A DNA stretch of 64,000 nt from Eucommia ulmoides (taxonomy: Eukaryota > Streptophyta > Magnoliopsida > Garryales > Eucommiaceae), in NCBI GenBank assembly GCA_016647705.1, contig CM028329.1:14843910-14907909 (forward strand), read 5' to 3'. Under the pieces are notes generated by a model. It saw only the letters and a program-made list of their open reading frames with translations, was not told where the DNA came from and did not search any database. The position numbers and the translations under genes were made by a program. Below, piece by piece: positions 23,390 through 34,860 of the stretch. How positions within the stretch are numbered: the first letter of the stretch is position 1; every line of letters starts with the position of its first letter.

Positions 23390-24641
23390 TTCTGGGTCAA
23401 TATCTGCAGAGGGTGAATTTGATAATCTGACCGATGAACCTTAACTATCTTCCTATCAGAAAAGGTTTCAACCTGCTCAAGGCATTTTGAACCAAAACTC
23501 AATGTTTTTCTAATTACGCATAATTCCTACTATATATGATTTATGAGAAAGGACATTATGCTTCAGACATGACATGCATTTCTAGAGGAATTATACTATT
23601 TGTATCACACAATCCCAATTCGACTGTGTGATGACACTTTCTTATATTTTTGTAGTTTAATGTGATTTCTCACAATTTAAGTAGATTACTTCATGTTTTC
23701 CTAGAGGGAGAACCTTAGACAGCTTTGTTTGGCAAATGATTATTATTTATGATTTACCGTAGTGAAATTGTCGTGCATTATTTAAAGGCAAATGTTCTTG
23801 TGATTTTATTAGAGTAAATTTTAAGTATGTTATCATGGATGAAATGGGAATTTAGGATTTAAGGTTTGTACTTGAGGATTTATTGTTTTAAGTGAGATAA
23901 GGATTCTTGTTCTTTTCTACAGCTTTCTTCGTAATCAGATTTTTGAAAACGTTTTTCAATGCCGAGCAAACTAGCAATACGTAGGATGGAACAAGAATTC
24001 CTACATGGATTATTATGCCCCTATCTTTCCTAAAAGTTTATTCTATATAGTACAACAGTAATGTAAATAACTGTACAAAAATTAAAAATGACATCTTATT
24101 CCAAGATAAGTGTCCTAAGTAGAATAGGGTTTTGGTGATCCTCTATCCTAGGCACACTATATGTGGTTTTGGCTTTTCTTCTAGTGCATCATAAAAAAAA
24201 AAAAAAGCTTGGTTTCCAAACCTTCAAACCTCCGGCGTCCTCCCCAAGGGAACATCCATCTTTAGTTTGTGGTCTGAATAAGAAGAGGTTCGTAGTCGAA
24301 TTGCAGAGAAGAAACCCACCCGACCTTGATTCTACTAACTTCTCTTTCTAACTTAAGATTTTTTAGGCTTAGATTGGCGTGATGAAATCACCGACGAAAG
24401 CCTCTACTGCCAGTCTCTCTATCCCTAAGAGGGTTACAACTTGGGTTTTCCATCAATGATATGCAATGCAAAGTGAGTGCTCATGCGTTGGAGAGAGTAT
24501 ACAGTAATGTAAATGTGGAAATGTGAAGATTGAAATTTAAATGCAGTATTTCAAGATAGTAATATAAATGCAGTAAATAAAGACAATAAATATGTGTGCA
24601 TGCTGATATATACATATGAAATGATATGATTATTATTGTTA

Positions 24642-24711
<70 letters not shown>

Positions 24712-24817
24712 TTTTGGTAGGGAATTATTGATGCTTGAAATCAAAGACATAACCTTGGATGTTATTAAATAGTGAATATGGATATAGACTCCAACTAGGC
24801 CTTACTCTCTTATGAAA
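23390..24817 (-). repeat. Tat/Ogre-like 5' leader between PBS and gag
   Basis: Lies directly downstream, on the minus strand, of the Tat primer site at 24818-24835. The part 23390-23840 matches 49.96-50.4 kb in the opposite orientation (ctatcagaaaaggttt, gcattttgaacc, gaaaggacattatgcttc, gactgtgtgatgacac, gtagattactt). No coding sequence is evident. It holds an (ATT)n microsatellite at 24643-24710. The rest of the internal region is lost beyond 23390. Confidence 0.6.
24643..24710 (+). repeat. (ATT)n microsatellite, about 22 units
   Basis: 68 bp of uninterrupted TTA repeat in the Tat leader region. Confidence 0.97.
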
Positions 24818-24835
24818 TCCCCAGCGGAGTCGCCA
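24818..24835 (-). other. Primer-binding site of Tat LTR D
   Basis: On the minus strand this reads TGGCGACTCCGCTGGGGA, two bases beyond the LTR end. This PBS sequence is, to my knowledge, typical of Tat/Ogre elements and usually described as tRNA-Arg type. It fixes LTR D as a 5' LTR on the minus strand. Confidence 0.75.
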
Positions 24836-25472
24836 GCTAACGCACCTCGGATTTTGATAGCGGAAGAGGTAGAGAATCGGAAGATAATGAAAACAAATTT
24901 CATCCCTTCCTCTCTAAGTCGTCCAAATCCATTCATTTTTTGAAAAATGATTTTTCAAGGGATTTTCAAGACTACGGTTTTGAAAAATGTCTTGGGTTAG
25001 GATTTTATATTGAAAGCGGAGTCACCACCTAGCACAGGATTAAATGGTGTACTAGGTCATCGGGATTTTTATAAATTCATTTTTTCTTCGAAATGGCCTA
25101 TATTTTTTTATATTCGAAGGTCTGTGTACCAAAGATATTCATTAAGTTCGGGAGTCAGTTATGCTTGGGCAAAGTTTTATGCACCCCAAGGCACCCATCC
25201 GTAAACAATACCTTGGTCTAAATAGATATTCACTGTTAAGTATATCGAAGCGATTTTCTTTGATTTACTTAAACAAGAATAATCATTTTTTTAATTTTTT
25301 TTTTATATTTTTATGTGTTTTACATGATATAAGGATAAGCAGGTAAATACTACAACTAATACTAGTTAGCATTCCCCAATAACAGTTTATATAGATAAAA
25401 AAGTAAATACGCAAGCTATGCTAAATGAAATGTAAACTAAGACTAAATTATTTGGATATGCGACTGAACCGC

Positions 25473-27132
25473 TGATGAGTGATTTAATTACCAACAAATC
25501 AAGTACTTTTAGATTCAAATATTTGCGTATTTTCAAGAATTTTTGTTAGTTTAATATGTTTTTGTACTGTTTGGTAGGAATACAAATAAATGGGAGAAAC
25601 GGTGCAAAATGCATAAAAGTGCAGTAACATCAAGGCCATTTTTTTATTATAATGTAATCCAATTTTGGAAAAACACAAAACATGGAAGTTGTATATATAC
25701 ATCTTATATTTTCATCTCTTTTTGAATCACCTCAATCGGAGTTTGGACGAGAAAGTTACAGTAAAAATACAAATCAGGCATCAACACTATCAGGAGTACG
25801 CTGTAGCGCCCTCTTGTCAGTAGGTTTTTGTCCATAGTATGCTGCAGCGTGATCCCTTCAGCTTATGTCATCTTTAAGCTCAAAAACCCCAATTTTTAAA
25901 TCCTATAAATACCCCATTCTGCCTCCACACCAAAGGGAAAAGATTTTGAGAGAGGAAATCAACATTGGAGGCGATTTTGGGTGAGAAAACACCGGGTGAT
26001 GGCGTTTTGATGCGATATTAAAGAGGAAAAATCATTGGTAGCTTAGATTTGAAGATTTAAAGCTCAACACACAATAAGATTTTCTTTTCTTTTTTCTCTT
26101 CGTAATCTTTTGTTCTAAATTTGTATTTGTAAAATTGTGTTAAACTACTTACATTTATGAATTTATTGAGAATATTAGTTATGAATTTTTCTATGCTGTG
26201 TTCGTAATCTAGATCTAAGGCTTGACGTAGTCTCGTTTGAACCGTGTTGAATCTTTTGTTAATTGTTAGATTTAATTTCATTTTATGCATTCCCTAGGCC
26301 TAATGTATTTGATTCGTTTGGCCAATGATTTAGACAATGTTAGGTTGTGAATTTCATACTCAGAAGAGGTTGAATTCGTAACCAAAATTGAGAGTGCATA
26401 ACGTAGGTTGTTGTGAGTCCGGGAGGAAATTAACACTTAGGTGTTCGAGTTGGGAATTTAGGATCTCGTGAGACCTGGAGGTAATCGAGTTCTAAATCGA
26501 TCAATTAGAATCGTCATTCAATTGTATTTATCTTTATTATGCTTCCAGTGTATGCTTTAACATGATACTTTGGTTGAATTGAGAACTTGAGATTTGACAC
26601 TCGGGAGAGGTGATCCCGGGTTCGGACTTAGGTTAAACACAATGTAAGTTTTAAAAGATCAGAAGATATTTAGACCTTGCGTAATCTATAAGGTCAGGTA
26701 TAACTAATGTTTTCACCTAAATATGGGATAGGGATATCGGTATTAAAGTGATTACATATTCTCTCACTTGACGCTCGGGAGAGGTAGTGAGAGAGCAATA
26801 ACATGAGGATCTTGATTATTGAATAAATGGAATTAACTAATAATTGCTTAATGGGATAACACGAGAATAATGAGATGAAATCAAGCCCCTAGAACATTAG
26901 TGCATAGGAAATCCATATTTTATTTTGTTTTTCTTTATATTTTGGTTTAGTTTTATTTTTACAAAAAAACCCAAAATTGGATCACCTAGATAAAGTTAGG
27001 TTACGATAATCACGGTACTTAGCGACAATATAAACCAATCTATGTGGATATGATAACTCTTTCTCATCTTTACACTATTAAAACTTGACATGTACACTTG
27101 CAGTATTTTAACAACGAAATAATTCGCTACCA
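25473..27132 (+). repeat. Element B 5' LTR (1660 bp)
   Basis: U3 includes the short CGCTGTAGCG and CTGCAGCG inverted motifs near 25800-25850. A TATA box lies at 25904-25911. R/U5 has cactcgggagaggt at 26598 and gctcgggagaggt at 26773. From about 26420 to 27132 it aligns closely with the 3' LTR at 29701-30417. Confidence 0.85.
25904..25911 (+). promoter_or_regulatory. LTR TATA box of element B
   Basis: TATAAATA within aatcctataaataccccattc. This is the likely core promoter for the element's RNA. Transcription would begin about 30 bases downstream, near the ccacaccaaaggg stretch. Confidence 0.55.
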
Positions 27133-27138
27133 AGTTTT

Positions 27139-27156
27139 TGGCGTCGTTGCCAAGGA
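27139..27156 (+). other. Primer-binding site, tRNA-Asp type
   Basis: TGGCGTCGTTGCCAAGGA agrees with the tRNA-Asp complement TGGCGCCGTTGCCGGGGA at 15 of 18 positions. It starts six bases (agtttt) after the LTR end. Confidence 0.75.
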
Positions 27157-27273
27157 TTGGTTTTTTAAATTGTTGTTAATATTGTGAATAAGTAATTTGA
27201 TTTTAATTTAGGCATTTTTTTTATTTGTAATTTTTTGTTTTTGAGTTTTGTTTGTTTTGTGAGGTACTTGAAG

Positions 27274-28334
27274 ATGTTTCATCAACAAGTGCTATTGTAA
27301 TTTTCTCAACAAGATTCCAATTCGTTTTATTATGCTTGGGATAGATACAAAGAGTTTCTCATTCGGTTCCCCAGTCATAGTTTCCCGAAGGAGTGTCAAC
27401 TATTGAACTTCCTCGACGGGTTACAAGCCGCAATAGAACATGGGTGGAAGGAGAAAATGGTACCACCTCTTTCTATGACCTACCCACAGATGAAGCATAT
27501 TTGTCGTTGGAAGACAAGGCCGAGTTGAACTATCAGAGTTGGAATTTTTCAACAAGTCACCAAAACTTGGGGGATAATTCCAACATTTCGGCGCCATGGA
27601 TTGACACCCCGGACCAACCTGTGGAGTCTTTCTCTACCTTGGAAGAAATGTTAGCTGCAATCATGGGAGAAACTTAGGATTTGGTGAGGAGAACTCATGA
27701 TCATCTCAATGAGAATGAAGACCATCTTGAAAATATTGAGACGGTCTGCGCTGAAATTGACACAAATGTAAAGTCTCTTAAGACACAAATCAGTAAACTA
27801 GTTAGCTATATTGAGACCGAGTCGGGAATGATGGCACTAAGAGACACACACGCCACATTCATTGAAAGCCACCATGAGGAACCGAATGCAAGCGGGAGGA
27901 ACTTGGGTATGTTTAATGACAAATATTTGAATGAGAAGGAAACCCAAGTAGAGATCAACGATGAAGAATCACAAGATGAAAATTATGAGTCTTCACCATT
28001 TGAGATCCAAATTGTGATTCCACCGCCGATCGAAGACAATCACATCTACGAGGATCCAATGTGGGTCACTTGTCCTCCACCACCCTTAGCAATGTTCATT
28101 CATGCCTACCAAACACAAATGTTGGAGTCAAATCACATTGAGCTCACATGCCAATTATTGTTATATCTCGTTAAGCTTGAGGGCGTTCTAAACAAAGACC
28201 CATTTATTGTGTTGTATGACACATACTATGGGCAAAAGCCACTCTTTGACAAGCTCTTCTCCAGTGTCAAGCTGAGGACGTTAAACCAAGCACTTCTTAG
28301 GAGGCAACCCAAGTTTTCAAATAATGGGGCCTGA
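27274..28334 (+). pseudogene. Gag-like ORF of element B
   Basis: Begins at ATG 27274 (FHQQVLL), with an in-frame TAA at 27298. It continues with SNSFYYAWDRYKEFLIRFP and ECQLLNFLDGLQAA. A frameshift near 27430 moves to the frame that reads RTWVEGENGTTSFYDLPTDE, with DEAYLSLEDKAELNYQS. A TAG at 27675-27677 interrupts it, and it then runs open to TGA at 28332-28334. The product would be about 350 residues: a gag C-terminal half, a coiled-coil-like middle (HLENIETVC, VKSLKTQISKL), an acidic stretch, a conserved IYEDPMWVT block, YDTYYGQKPLFDKLF, and a tail LNQALLRRQPK. The tail resembles what I recall of the end of Athila integrase regions. It looks like an internally deleted Athila polyprotein. 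It has four defects, so it is not functional as it stands. Confidence 0.75.
28296..28313 (+). ncRNA. Conserved hairpin 1, element B copy
   Basis: CTTAGGAGGCAACCCAAG overlaps the end of the gag-like frame. The stem keeps 5 of 6 canonical pairs relative to CTTGGG/CCCAAG at 11718. Confidence 0.5.
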
Positions 28335-28402
28335 GGATGCATGCTATGGGAGAAAGCCCTACACCAGTCACCTTACCTGGAGTATCACCATTGACCACAC
28401 TT

Positions 28403-28425
28403 GGAGATGAGATTGTCTCGCCTCC
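28403..28425 (+). ncRNA. Conserved hairpin 2, element B copy
   Basis: GGAGATGAGA TTG TCTCGCCTCC. Eight of ten Watson-Crick pairs remain, one becomes G-U and one is a mismatch. The spacing to the ORF end matches that of element A. Confidence 0.5.
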
Positions 28426-29172
28426 CAGGTACGTGTCTTATTCCCTTGTGCTTGATTTAAATATATGTTTGACTTTGAGTTTGGGGGTGAGACATATGTT
28501 GGCGTATGCGTGTTGGGTTAGGAAATTATTGTTTGTGTGATTTTTGTCCCATACCTTGTGTTATTTTGGCTATGCTTTTAGTTTCTTTTTTTTAGGTTTG
28601 TTTGAATAAATTGTGAGTTTTGTTGAGATGATATGACTTGAAATCGATGATGAGTTTAAACACTTGATGTTCTCTTAGGGTTTTTGAAATGCATGTCATT
28701 GAGATTTCTGTGTGCTTGACTTGTGTTAATTGAAACTCAATCTTAACTCGTTACACTTGAGCACTATGAATCACGATCACTTGGCCTTTGGGTACTCGGA
28801 GAACATTTATGTGTTGTAGGTAGGCGTTGACATCTCATGTACGCTAGAAAACATTTGAGTGAAACTCGAGGCGAAATACTAGGTTATGTGTTTTTTGAGA
28901 GATGATTTAGGCATTCGCTTTGGATCATTTGGGCCTTTAAAGCTAACCTTGAGAAAATTGTTTACCCCTCGTTATCCCCCATTGAGCCTCATTGCCTAAT
29001 TCTTTAATTACCCATATTTGTGTAAATAACCCACTACATAGCTTTCCACTTCCTAAACCGATCACTAATTGGCATGGTTGCATGGATCATTGAGCGTAAG
29101 CTTTAGCATAGGCGGTGTTTGGAACGTCATTGGTGGGGGTTGGGTTGTGTGTTTTATTTTGTATATGAGTTA

Positions 29173-29213
<41 letters not shown>

Positions 29214-29700
29214 AGAAGAAGATTGGTTTAGTTTGTTTTGTGAATAATACATTGTGGGTTCGATTGAGAGAAGACATTTGATGAAAAATGGGAGTCGATT
29301 GATTTTCTTTTTCTTAGAAATTGTGCAAAATCCATGAGTCGTAATACATGCCTAGGGTGATTTGAGCCTACAAACGACATTTTCATCTACCTTTTACCAT
29401 AGCCATACAATACAACCCGTAAAGGCCTTTTGATCTCCAATAACATATGTACCTACATAATTAGTGGAGAGTAGCACAAAAAATGGGCTTATGGTTGTTC
29501 TTTCATGCACTAGTTAGAGATCGTTCAATGTCTACTTAGCACATAAATTTATTTGGGGCTCATTTGGTTGGGTAAGAGTGATGGTGTACGCACGGACACA
29601 TCAAGAGTCTTGAGTGGATTGAAATTGATGCTGAAAATTAAAATTCTAGATAATCTCAATGTGTGCATGTCATTTGAGCTTGAAACATTTTGTGGTTGCG
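28426..29700 (+). repeat. Element B non-coding 3' internal region
   Basis: Homologous to 20.62-21.84 kb and, inverted, to 44.66-46.1 kb. An A-rich run occupies 29176-29211. No credible frame is present; the short frames at 28337-28540 and 29553-29759 are not shared with the other copies. The PPT and the start of the 3' LTR are deleted at the 29700 junction. Confidence 0.6.
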
Positions 29701-30417
29701 AAAATCAACACCTAGGTGTTCGAGTTGAGAATTTTGGATCTCGTGAGACCAAGAGGTAATTGAGTTCAAAATTGATCAATTAGAATCGTCATTCAATTGT
29801 ATTTATCTTTATAATGCTTTCTATGTATGCTTTCACATGATATTTTGATTGAATTGAGAACTCGGGTTCTAACACTCGAGAGAGGTAATCCCGTGTTCAG
29901 ACTTAAGTTAAACACAACGTAAGCTTTAATAGATCGGGATATATTTAGAGTTTGTGTAATCTATAAGGTCAGGTATAACTAATGTTTTCACCTAAATACG
30001 GGATAGGGATATTAGTATTGAAGTGATTATATATTCTCTCACTTGACCCTCAGGAGAGGTAGTAAGAGAACAATAGCACGGGGACCTTGATTAATTAATG
30101 AACAGAATTAACTAATGATTTCTTAATAGGATAACACGGGAATAACGAGATGAAATCAAGCCCCTAGAACATTAGTGCATAGAAAATCCATTTTTTTTTT
30201 ATTTAATTTAGTTTAGTTTTATTTTTACTACAAAAAAAAAAAAAAAAAAATTAAAAAAAAAAAGGATCACCTAGACAAAGTTAGATTATGATAATCGTGG
30301 TACTTAGCGACGATCTAAACTAAACCCTGTGGATACGACAACTCTTTCTCATCACTACACTTTTCAAACTTAACCCGTATACTTGTAGTATTGTAGCGAC
30401 GAAATAATTCGCTACCA
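29701..30417 (+). repeat. Element B 3' LTR, 5'-truncated
   Basis: Aligns with 26427-27132 of the 5' LTR, beginning at the aacacctaggtgttcgag block and ending ...GCTACCA. Differences between the two LTRs are numerous on reading (the poly-A/T block near 30190-30260 is expanded), so the insertion is not recent. Confidence 0.8.
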
Positions 30418-31617
30418 CCCACATGTGGGTTGCCTACATATCTCAGATTAATGAGAATTAGGTCTTCACGTAATTTGTTTAAATAAGGTTTAAAGGATAT
30501 GATTTTATTTATTAAATATGACCGAACCATTATGTAGGTTGCCTACGTACTTTGGGGGTGAACGAAAGATCAGGCCTGAGGTAGTTCCTCCAGTTAAAGT
30601 AAAAATAGATTTTTATTTTTTAAGGTGACTGAACCCATATCAAGGGTTGCCTACATACTTTGGGTGGCTTCCAAATATCAGGTCAATTGTAATTCATTTT
30701 TGTTAGGTTGGAAACTGGCAGGGTGGGTTGGTTTAATTAAAAACTGGTCTGGTTTTAGTTAAAGACTAGTTTGGTTATTAGTTGGTTTTAATTTTGAACA
30801 ACCTGAATCACAACATTAGTTAGCTATTATTAATTTTTTTTTTTTTGAAGTTGTGAACAACCTGAATCATAATATTAATTAGTTATTATTAACAGTTAGT
30901 AAAAGGTCTGTCTAAAGTTCTTAAGAGAATTCTAGAGAGTATGCACAATTCATGGTGTGATTGTAGTTTTGTTTGAATCCTCACATGTTCTCAAATGATT
31001 TGGGTCCTCATATGTTCTTAACATGTTCTTGAACGTTCTTGATGTTCTTGAAGTAGTTTTGTATAATTTTGACATAGTTTGGTTATTATTGCAATAATTA
31101 AGTGTTTGTTTGGTTATTTATGCATTTTATGTGCTATGTCAATGAAAGTAAAGTGTCTGAACTACACGATAATTCTATATACAAGCAACATACACAAGAT
31201 TAAACCAAGAAGGGTTTTGAAGAAAACATACCTACTTAGGGAATGTAGTCTTCCCTAAGTGATTACCTCATTTTTCTCCTTGATCTTCTTGGTTGATCCT
31301 CATTAGGTGACCGTCGATCAATTGAGTTCTTGCTCCAATAACCTCAAGAATACCCTACTTAGGGGAAGTGGTCTTCCCTAAGTAGCTATCTCTCTTTCTT
31401 CCTTGCTCCTCTTTGCTTGGTGTCGATCGATGACATCCTCATCTTAAGTTCTTGGTCCAAGAACCTCAAGAACACCCTCCGAGATCGGATTTCAATAGAA
31501 TAAGGACGTGTTATTCAAGAGAATTGCTTGAGAGGCCTAGGACCCGAGAGACTTTCTCGCGTTTAGAGAGAGAAGGTAGGCCTTCAAGACTTGAAAAAAA
31601 TGAGAACCAAGCACCCT

Positions 31618-31625
31618 TATTTATA
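31618..31625 (-). promoter_or_regulatory. TATA box of Tat LTR D
   Basis: TATAAATA on the minus strand (CTGCCTATAAATAAGGG), equivalent to 61847-61854 of the 3' LTR at the window's right end. Confidence 0.55.
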
Positions 31626-33234
31626 GGCAGGGGGTCTGCGCATTTATTAATGCGTAGGCCAACCCAACTTCTTCCTTGGGGAGTGTTTGGCATAGGGGAC
31701 ATTCTATCTTGTATTGATCTTGTTTTCTGTTGAACGAATTTTAGGTGGAAGGAAAGATCTCCAAAGATTTGGTAATGATTGGCAATCATTGCCAATCATT
31801 GCTTCCCCTCCAATCATATTGCTTTGACATCGGTGCATAAATAGCTTGATATGACACATCCGGTCGGTTTAGGGTCTAAGTACCGATTAGTTTCACTATT
31901 TTGGTTTAGTTGTCATTAATGCTTTCCAAATGCAATGTATATAGTCTTGAAGTGTCACCCTTGAATATAATGCTCTTCGATGAGTCATTTCTTGGTGAGA
32001 ATTCATCCGGTTGTTTCACATTGAATCCAGTTAACTTGCCGTATAACCGAAGGTTGGTTTTCAAGTTACTTAGGCCCCGTCTGATTAGTGTTCCCAACCT
32101 AGCTCAATTAACCCATTTCAAATATTTTGGAATTAATGTTGGAGAATGCGTTTGACAAACACAAAAATTCAAGTCAACTCAACTCAACACAACTCAAAAA
32201 GTGAGAATTAATTCTTCAAAACCTAAAGAAAGAAGAATTTAAAAAAAAAAATTATTATTATTATTTTTGTGGCCAACACAACCTATCCTAATCCAGGGTC
32301 ACGTTTGGCTTTAAACTAAACATTAATGATAGAATCAATTCCACACCAACCACGTTATCTCTCGTCTCCATTTCTCCATCAAGCTTTCTTGTCTCCATCT
32401 AAGCAACGAAGCAAGGTCGCCGTTCTTATTTTTTGTCACCACTGTGGTAATGAATTAATTCTCCCATCTAGGGAGATCGTAATGAAGCATGCGAAGACAA
32501 CAATGGTGTTCTTATTTCACGAAGGATGGCTGCGATCTTCTTGATGATGGTGATGATTGCCGATTTTAGCGGCTAGATCTTCAGATTTCAAGTTTGCCAG
32601 TCCATAATTTTCAGGGGACAATCAATTAGGTTTGTGGGTGTGGATGGATTCAAACAATCATTTATATGGAATAGCAATTTATGTAAGTACCTGCGAGCAA
32701 TTTGAGGATCTGATCTCGAAACGCAGATTGCAAAACCCTAAAAGCTGATCTTGAACAGGTTTATTTCCAATCCTTGAGCAGATCAATAGTTTTGGAAGAA
32801 GAAATGTACAGTGGTGATGGGCCGATAGGGTGAGAGAGAGAGAGAGAGGAGGAGGAGGAGGAGAAGGAATTGTTACTGATGACCTTGAGGTGTATAAAGA
32901 AACCCAGCAGAGGTGTAAAACCAAATCAGTGTGTGGAGAAGTAATATGCAATGGAGAAGAAGTACTATGTGATCATGATAGATCTAGAGATAGAGGAAAT
33001 CACTGTGTGGAAAAGCATATGGAGTAGGGCTCTCCAAAAAGCCTAAAGCCCATGGGCGGCCCGAAGCCCGAGCCCGAGCCCATAGGACTTCCGGTCGGGC
33101 TCGGGCTTTGAATGTTTTATAGGAGCCCGGCCTGGAGCCCGAGCCCGAAGCCCGATTTTCGGGCTACCTGAGGCCCGAGCCCGAAGCCCAAATCTAAGGC
33201 CCGTTAATTTTTTATATATATATATATATATATT

Positions 33235-33545
33235 TGAATTTTATATATTTGAATTATTGGATTTTAAAATAGTTAAAATATTTGTTTTATAAATAGTTGA
33301 GGGGGAAGAGATTTGAACACTAGACCTCTCATTATAAAAATAATCTTACTGACCACTAGGCTACAAGTCTTAGTTATATATTAGTATATTGTGGAAAGAG
33401 TTAAAGAGTAATGTTCAATTGTCAAAATAATTTTAAGTTTTAAAACATTTGTTATCATTTTTTAAAAATATTTCTCATTTAACTAAATCTATTTTAAACT
33501 TAAAAATTATATATTTTTTGACTTTATTAATGTAAAACTTTATTT
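33235..33545 (+). repeat. Left inverted arm of the hAT
   Basis: The block from ttgaatt to about acttta (with gagatttgaacactagacctct and taaagagtaatgttcaattgtcaaaataattttaa) pairs with 34.56-34.86 kb in inverted orientation. The two arms enclose the tandem repeats. Confidence 0.75.
33301..33372 (-). ncRNA. tRNA-like (SINE-type) sequence, left copy
   Basis: On the minus strand it reads ACTTGTAGCCTAGTGGTCAG, then ~25 bases, then GGTCTAGTGTTCAAATC. The first part resembles a pol III A box (TRGYNNAGTGG) and the second a B box (GGTTCAAATCC). Spacing is tRNA-like. The acceptor stem does not close, so this is not a functional tRNA gene. Confidence 0.4.
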
Positions 33546-33552
33546 TTTTTAC

Positions 33553-33599
<47 letters not shown>

Positions 33600-33868
33600 C
33601 ATCTAATATCTAATATCATTCATTGTCTTTAATTATTTGCTCTCTTTCGGTATCATTAATCTAATTTCTTACTATTATATTATTGATTATTATTTTTAAT
33701 TGTTTATTTATTCATATTTGATATTTGATAATTGTTAACATAAATTTCAATTTGTCTCATTCTTTAAATGATGATTAATAGATTTAAGAATTTGAAATTG
33801 GATCCTCATAACCAATTCAATTATATCTAACTCATATATGACTTTATTTATATAAGAGTTACTTTTTT

Positions 33869-33910
<42 letters not shown>

Positions 33911-34465
33911 TATTATTCACTTAGTACCTAATATCCTTCATCATCTTCAACTATTTACTCCATTTTTTGTAACATTAATTTGATTTTCTATTATTATATT
34001 GTTGATTATTATTTTTAATTGTTTATTTATTCATATTTGATAATGACTGCATGAATTTTAATTTGTCTCATTCTTTAGATGAGGATCAAGAACTTCGTGA
34101 ATTTGAAGTTTGATTCTCATCGTCAATTCAATTAAATCCAAATGATATAAAGCTTTATCAATAAAAGACTTAATATTTTTTTGATTTTATGTATATAATA
34201 TATACATATATATATACACACACATATATATTTATGATTATTCATCGAAAATCCTTCACTGTTTTAAATTATTAGCTCCGTTTTCGGTAACATTAATTTG
34301 ATTTCCTACTATTATATTGTTGATTATTATTTTTAATTATTTATTTATTCATATTTGATATGGCTAACCTGAATTTCAAATTGTCTCATTATTTAGATGA
34401 GGTTCATGAGAGGATAAAAAATTTCATGAATTTGAACTTGGATTCTCATCGTCAATTTAATTAGA
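33545..34465 (+). repeat. Triple tandem repeat (about 310 bp per unit) in the hAT core
   Basis: Three direct units at about 33545-33845, 33855-34170 and 34175-34465. Each begins with a (TA)n run and has tcattaatntgatttnctactattatattgttgattattatttttaattgtttatttattcatatttgata. Each ends with a gaatttgaanttggattctcatcgtcaattnaatt block. The TA runs differ in length. Confidence 0.85.
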
Positions 34466-34559
34466 TCCAATTGAAATACAATTAATACCCCAACTATTAT
34501 AACATGTGTATCAAGTCTTATATTCAATTATCAAATTTCATTTATTAAGTTTGAAATTT

Positions 34560-34860
34560 TTAATAGAATACATATTTTATTTTTTAAACTAAAAATAAAT
34601 TTTAATAAAGTAAAAAAAAATTAAGTCTTATATTAATTTATATAAATTTAATTAAAAAATATTTTTAAAAAAAGATAACATGTTTTAAAATTTAAAATTA
34701 TTTTGACAATTGAGCATTACTCTTTAACTATTTCCACTTGATATGTATACATAACCAAAACTTGTAGTCTAGTGGTTTGTATGGTTATCCTTCTTATAAG
34801 AGGTCTAGTGTTCAAATCCCTTTTCTCTCAATCATTTGTAAAAAAAAATATTTGAATTAT
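34560..34860 (-). repeat. Right inverted arm of the hAT
   Basis: Inverted copy of 33235-33545 (taaaattattttgacaattgagcattactcttta, agaggtctagtgttcaaatccc). Confidence 0.75.
34756..34825 (+). ncRNA. tRNA-like (SINE-type) sequence, right copy
   Basis: AAAACTTGTAGTCTAGTGG followed, after a 40-base spacer, by TCTAGTGTTCAAATCCC. TTGTAGTCTAGT(T)GGTT is the D-arm sequence of plant tRNA-Glu, and GTTCAAATCCC fits a B box. It is a degenerate tRNA-derived segment, the mirror of 33301-33372. Confidence 0.4.

Larger units (their letters stand above)
25473..30417 (+). mobile_element. Family-1 element B, gag-only LTR retrotransposon
   Basis: Structure in order: 5' LTR 25473-27132 (TGATGAG...CTACCA), PBS 27139-27156, gag-like frame 27274-28334, two hairpins, non-coding 3' region, and 5'-truncated 3' LTR 29701-30417. 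No protease, reverse transcriptase or integrase is present in the 2.6 kb between the LTRs, so any movement would need proteins from another element. The insertion splits Tat LTR D: the left flank ends gcgactgaacc and the right flank resumes cccacatgtgggttgcc, as in the unsplit copy at 13.86 kb. I do not see a clean 5-bp duplication. Confidence 0.85.

Noticed and set aside
33301..33372. Functional tRNA gene
   Set aside because: A- and B-box-like sequences exist, but the acceptor and anticodon stems do not form; it is at most a tRNA-derived relic.
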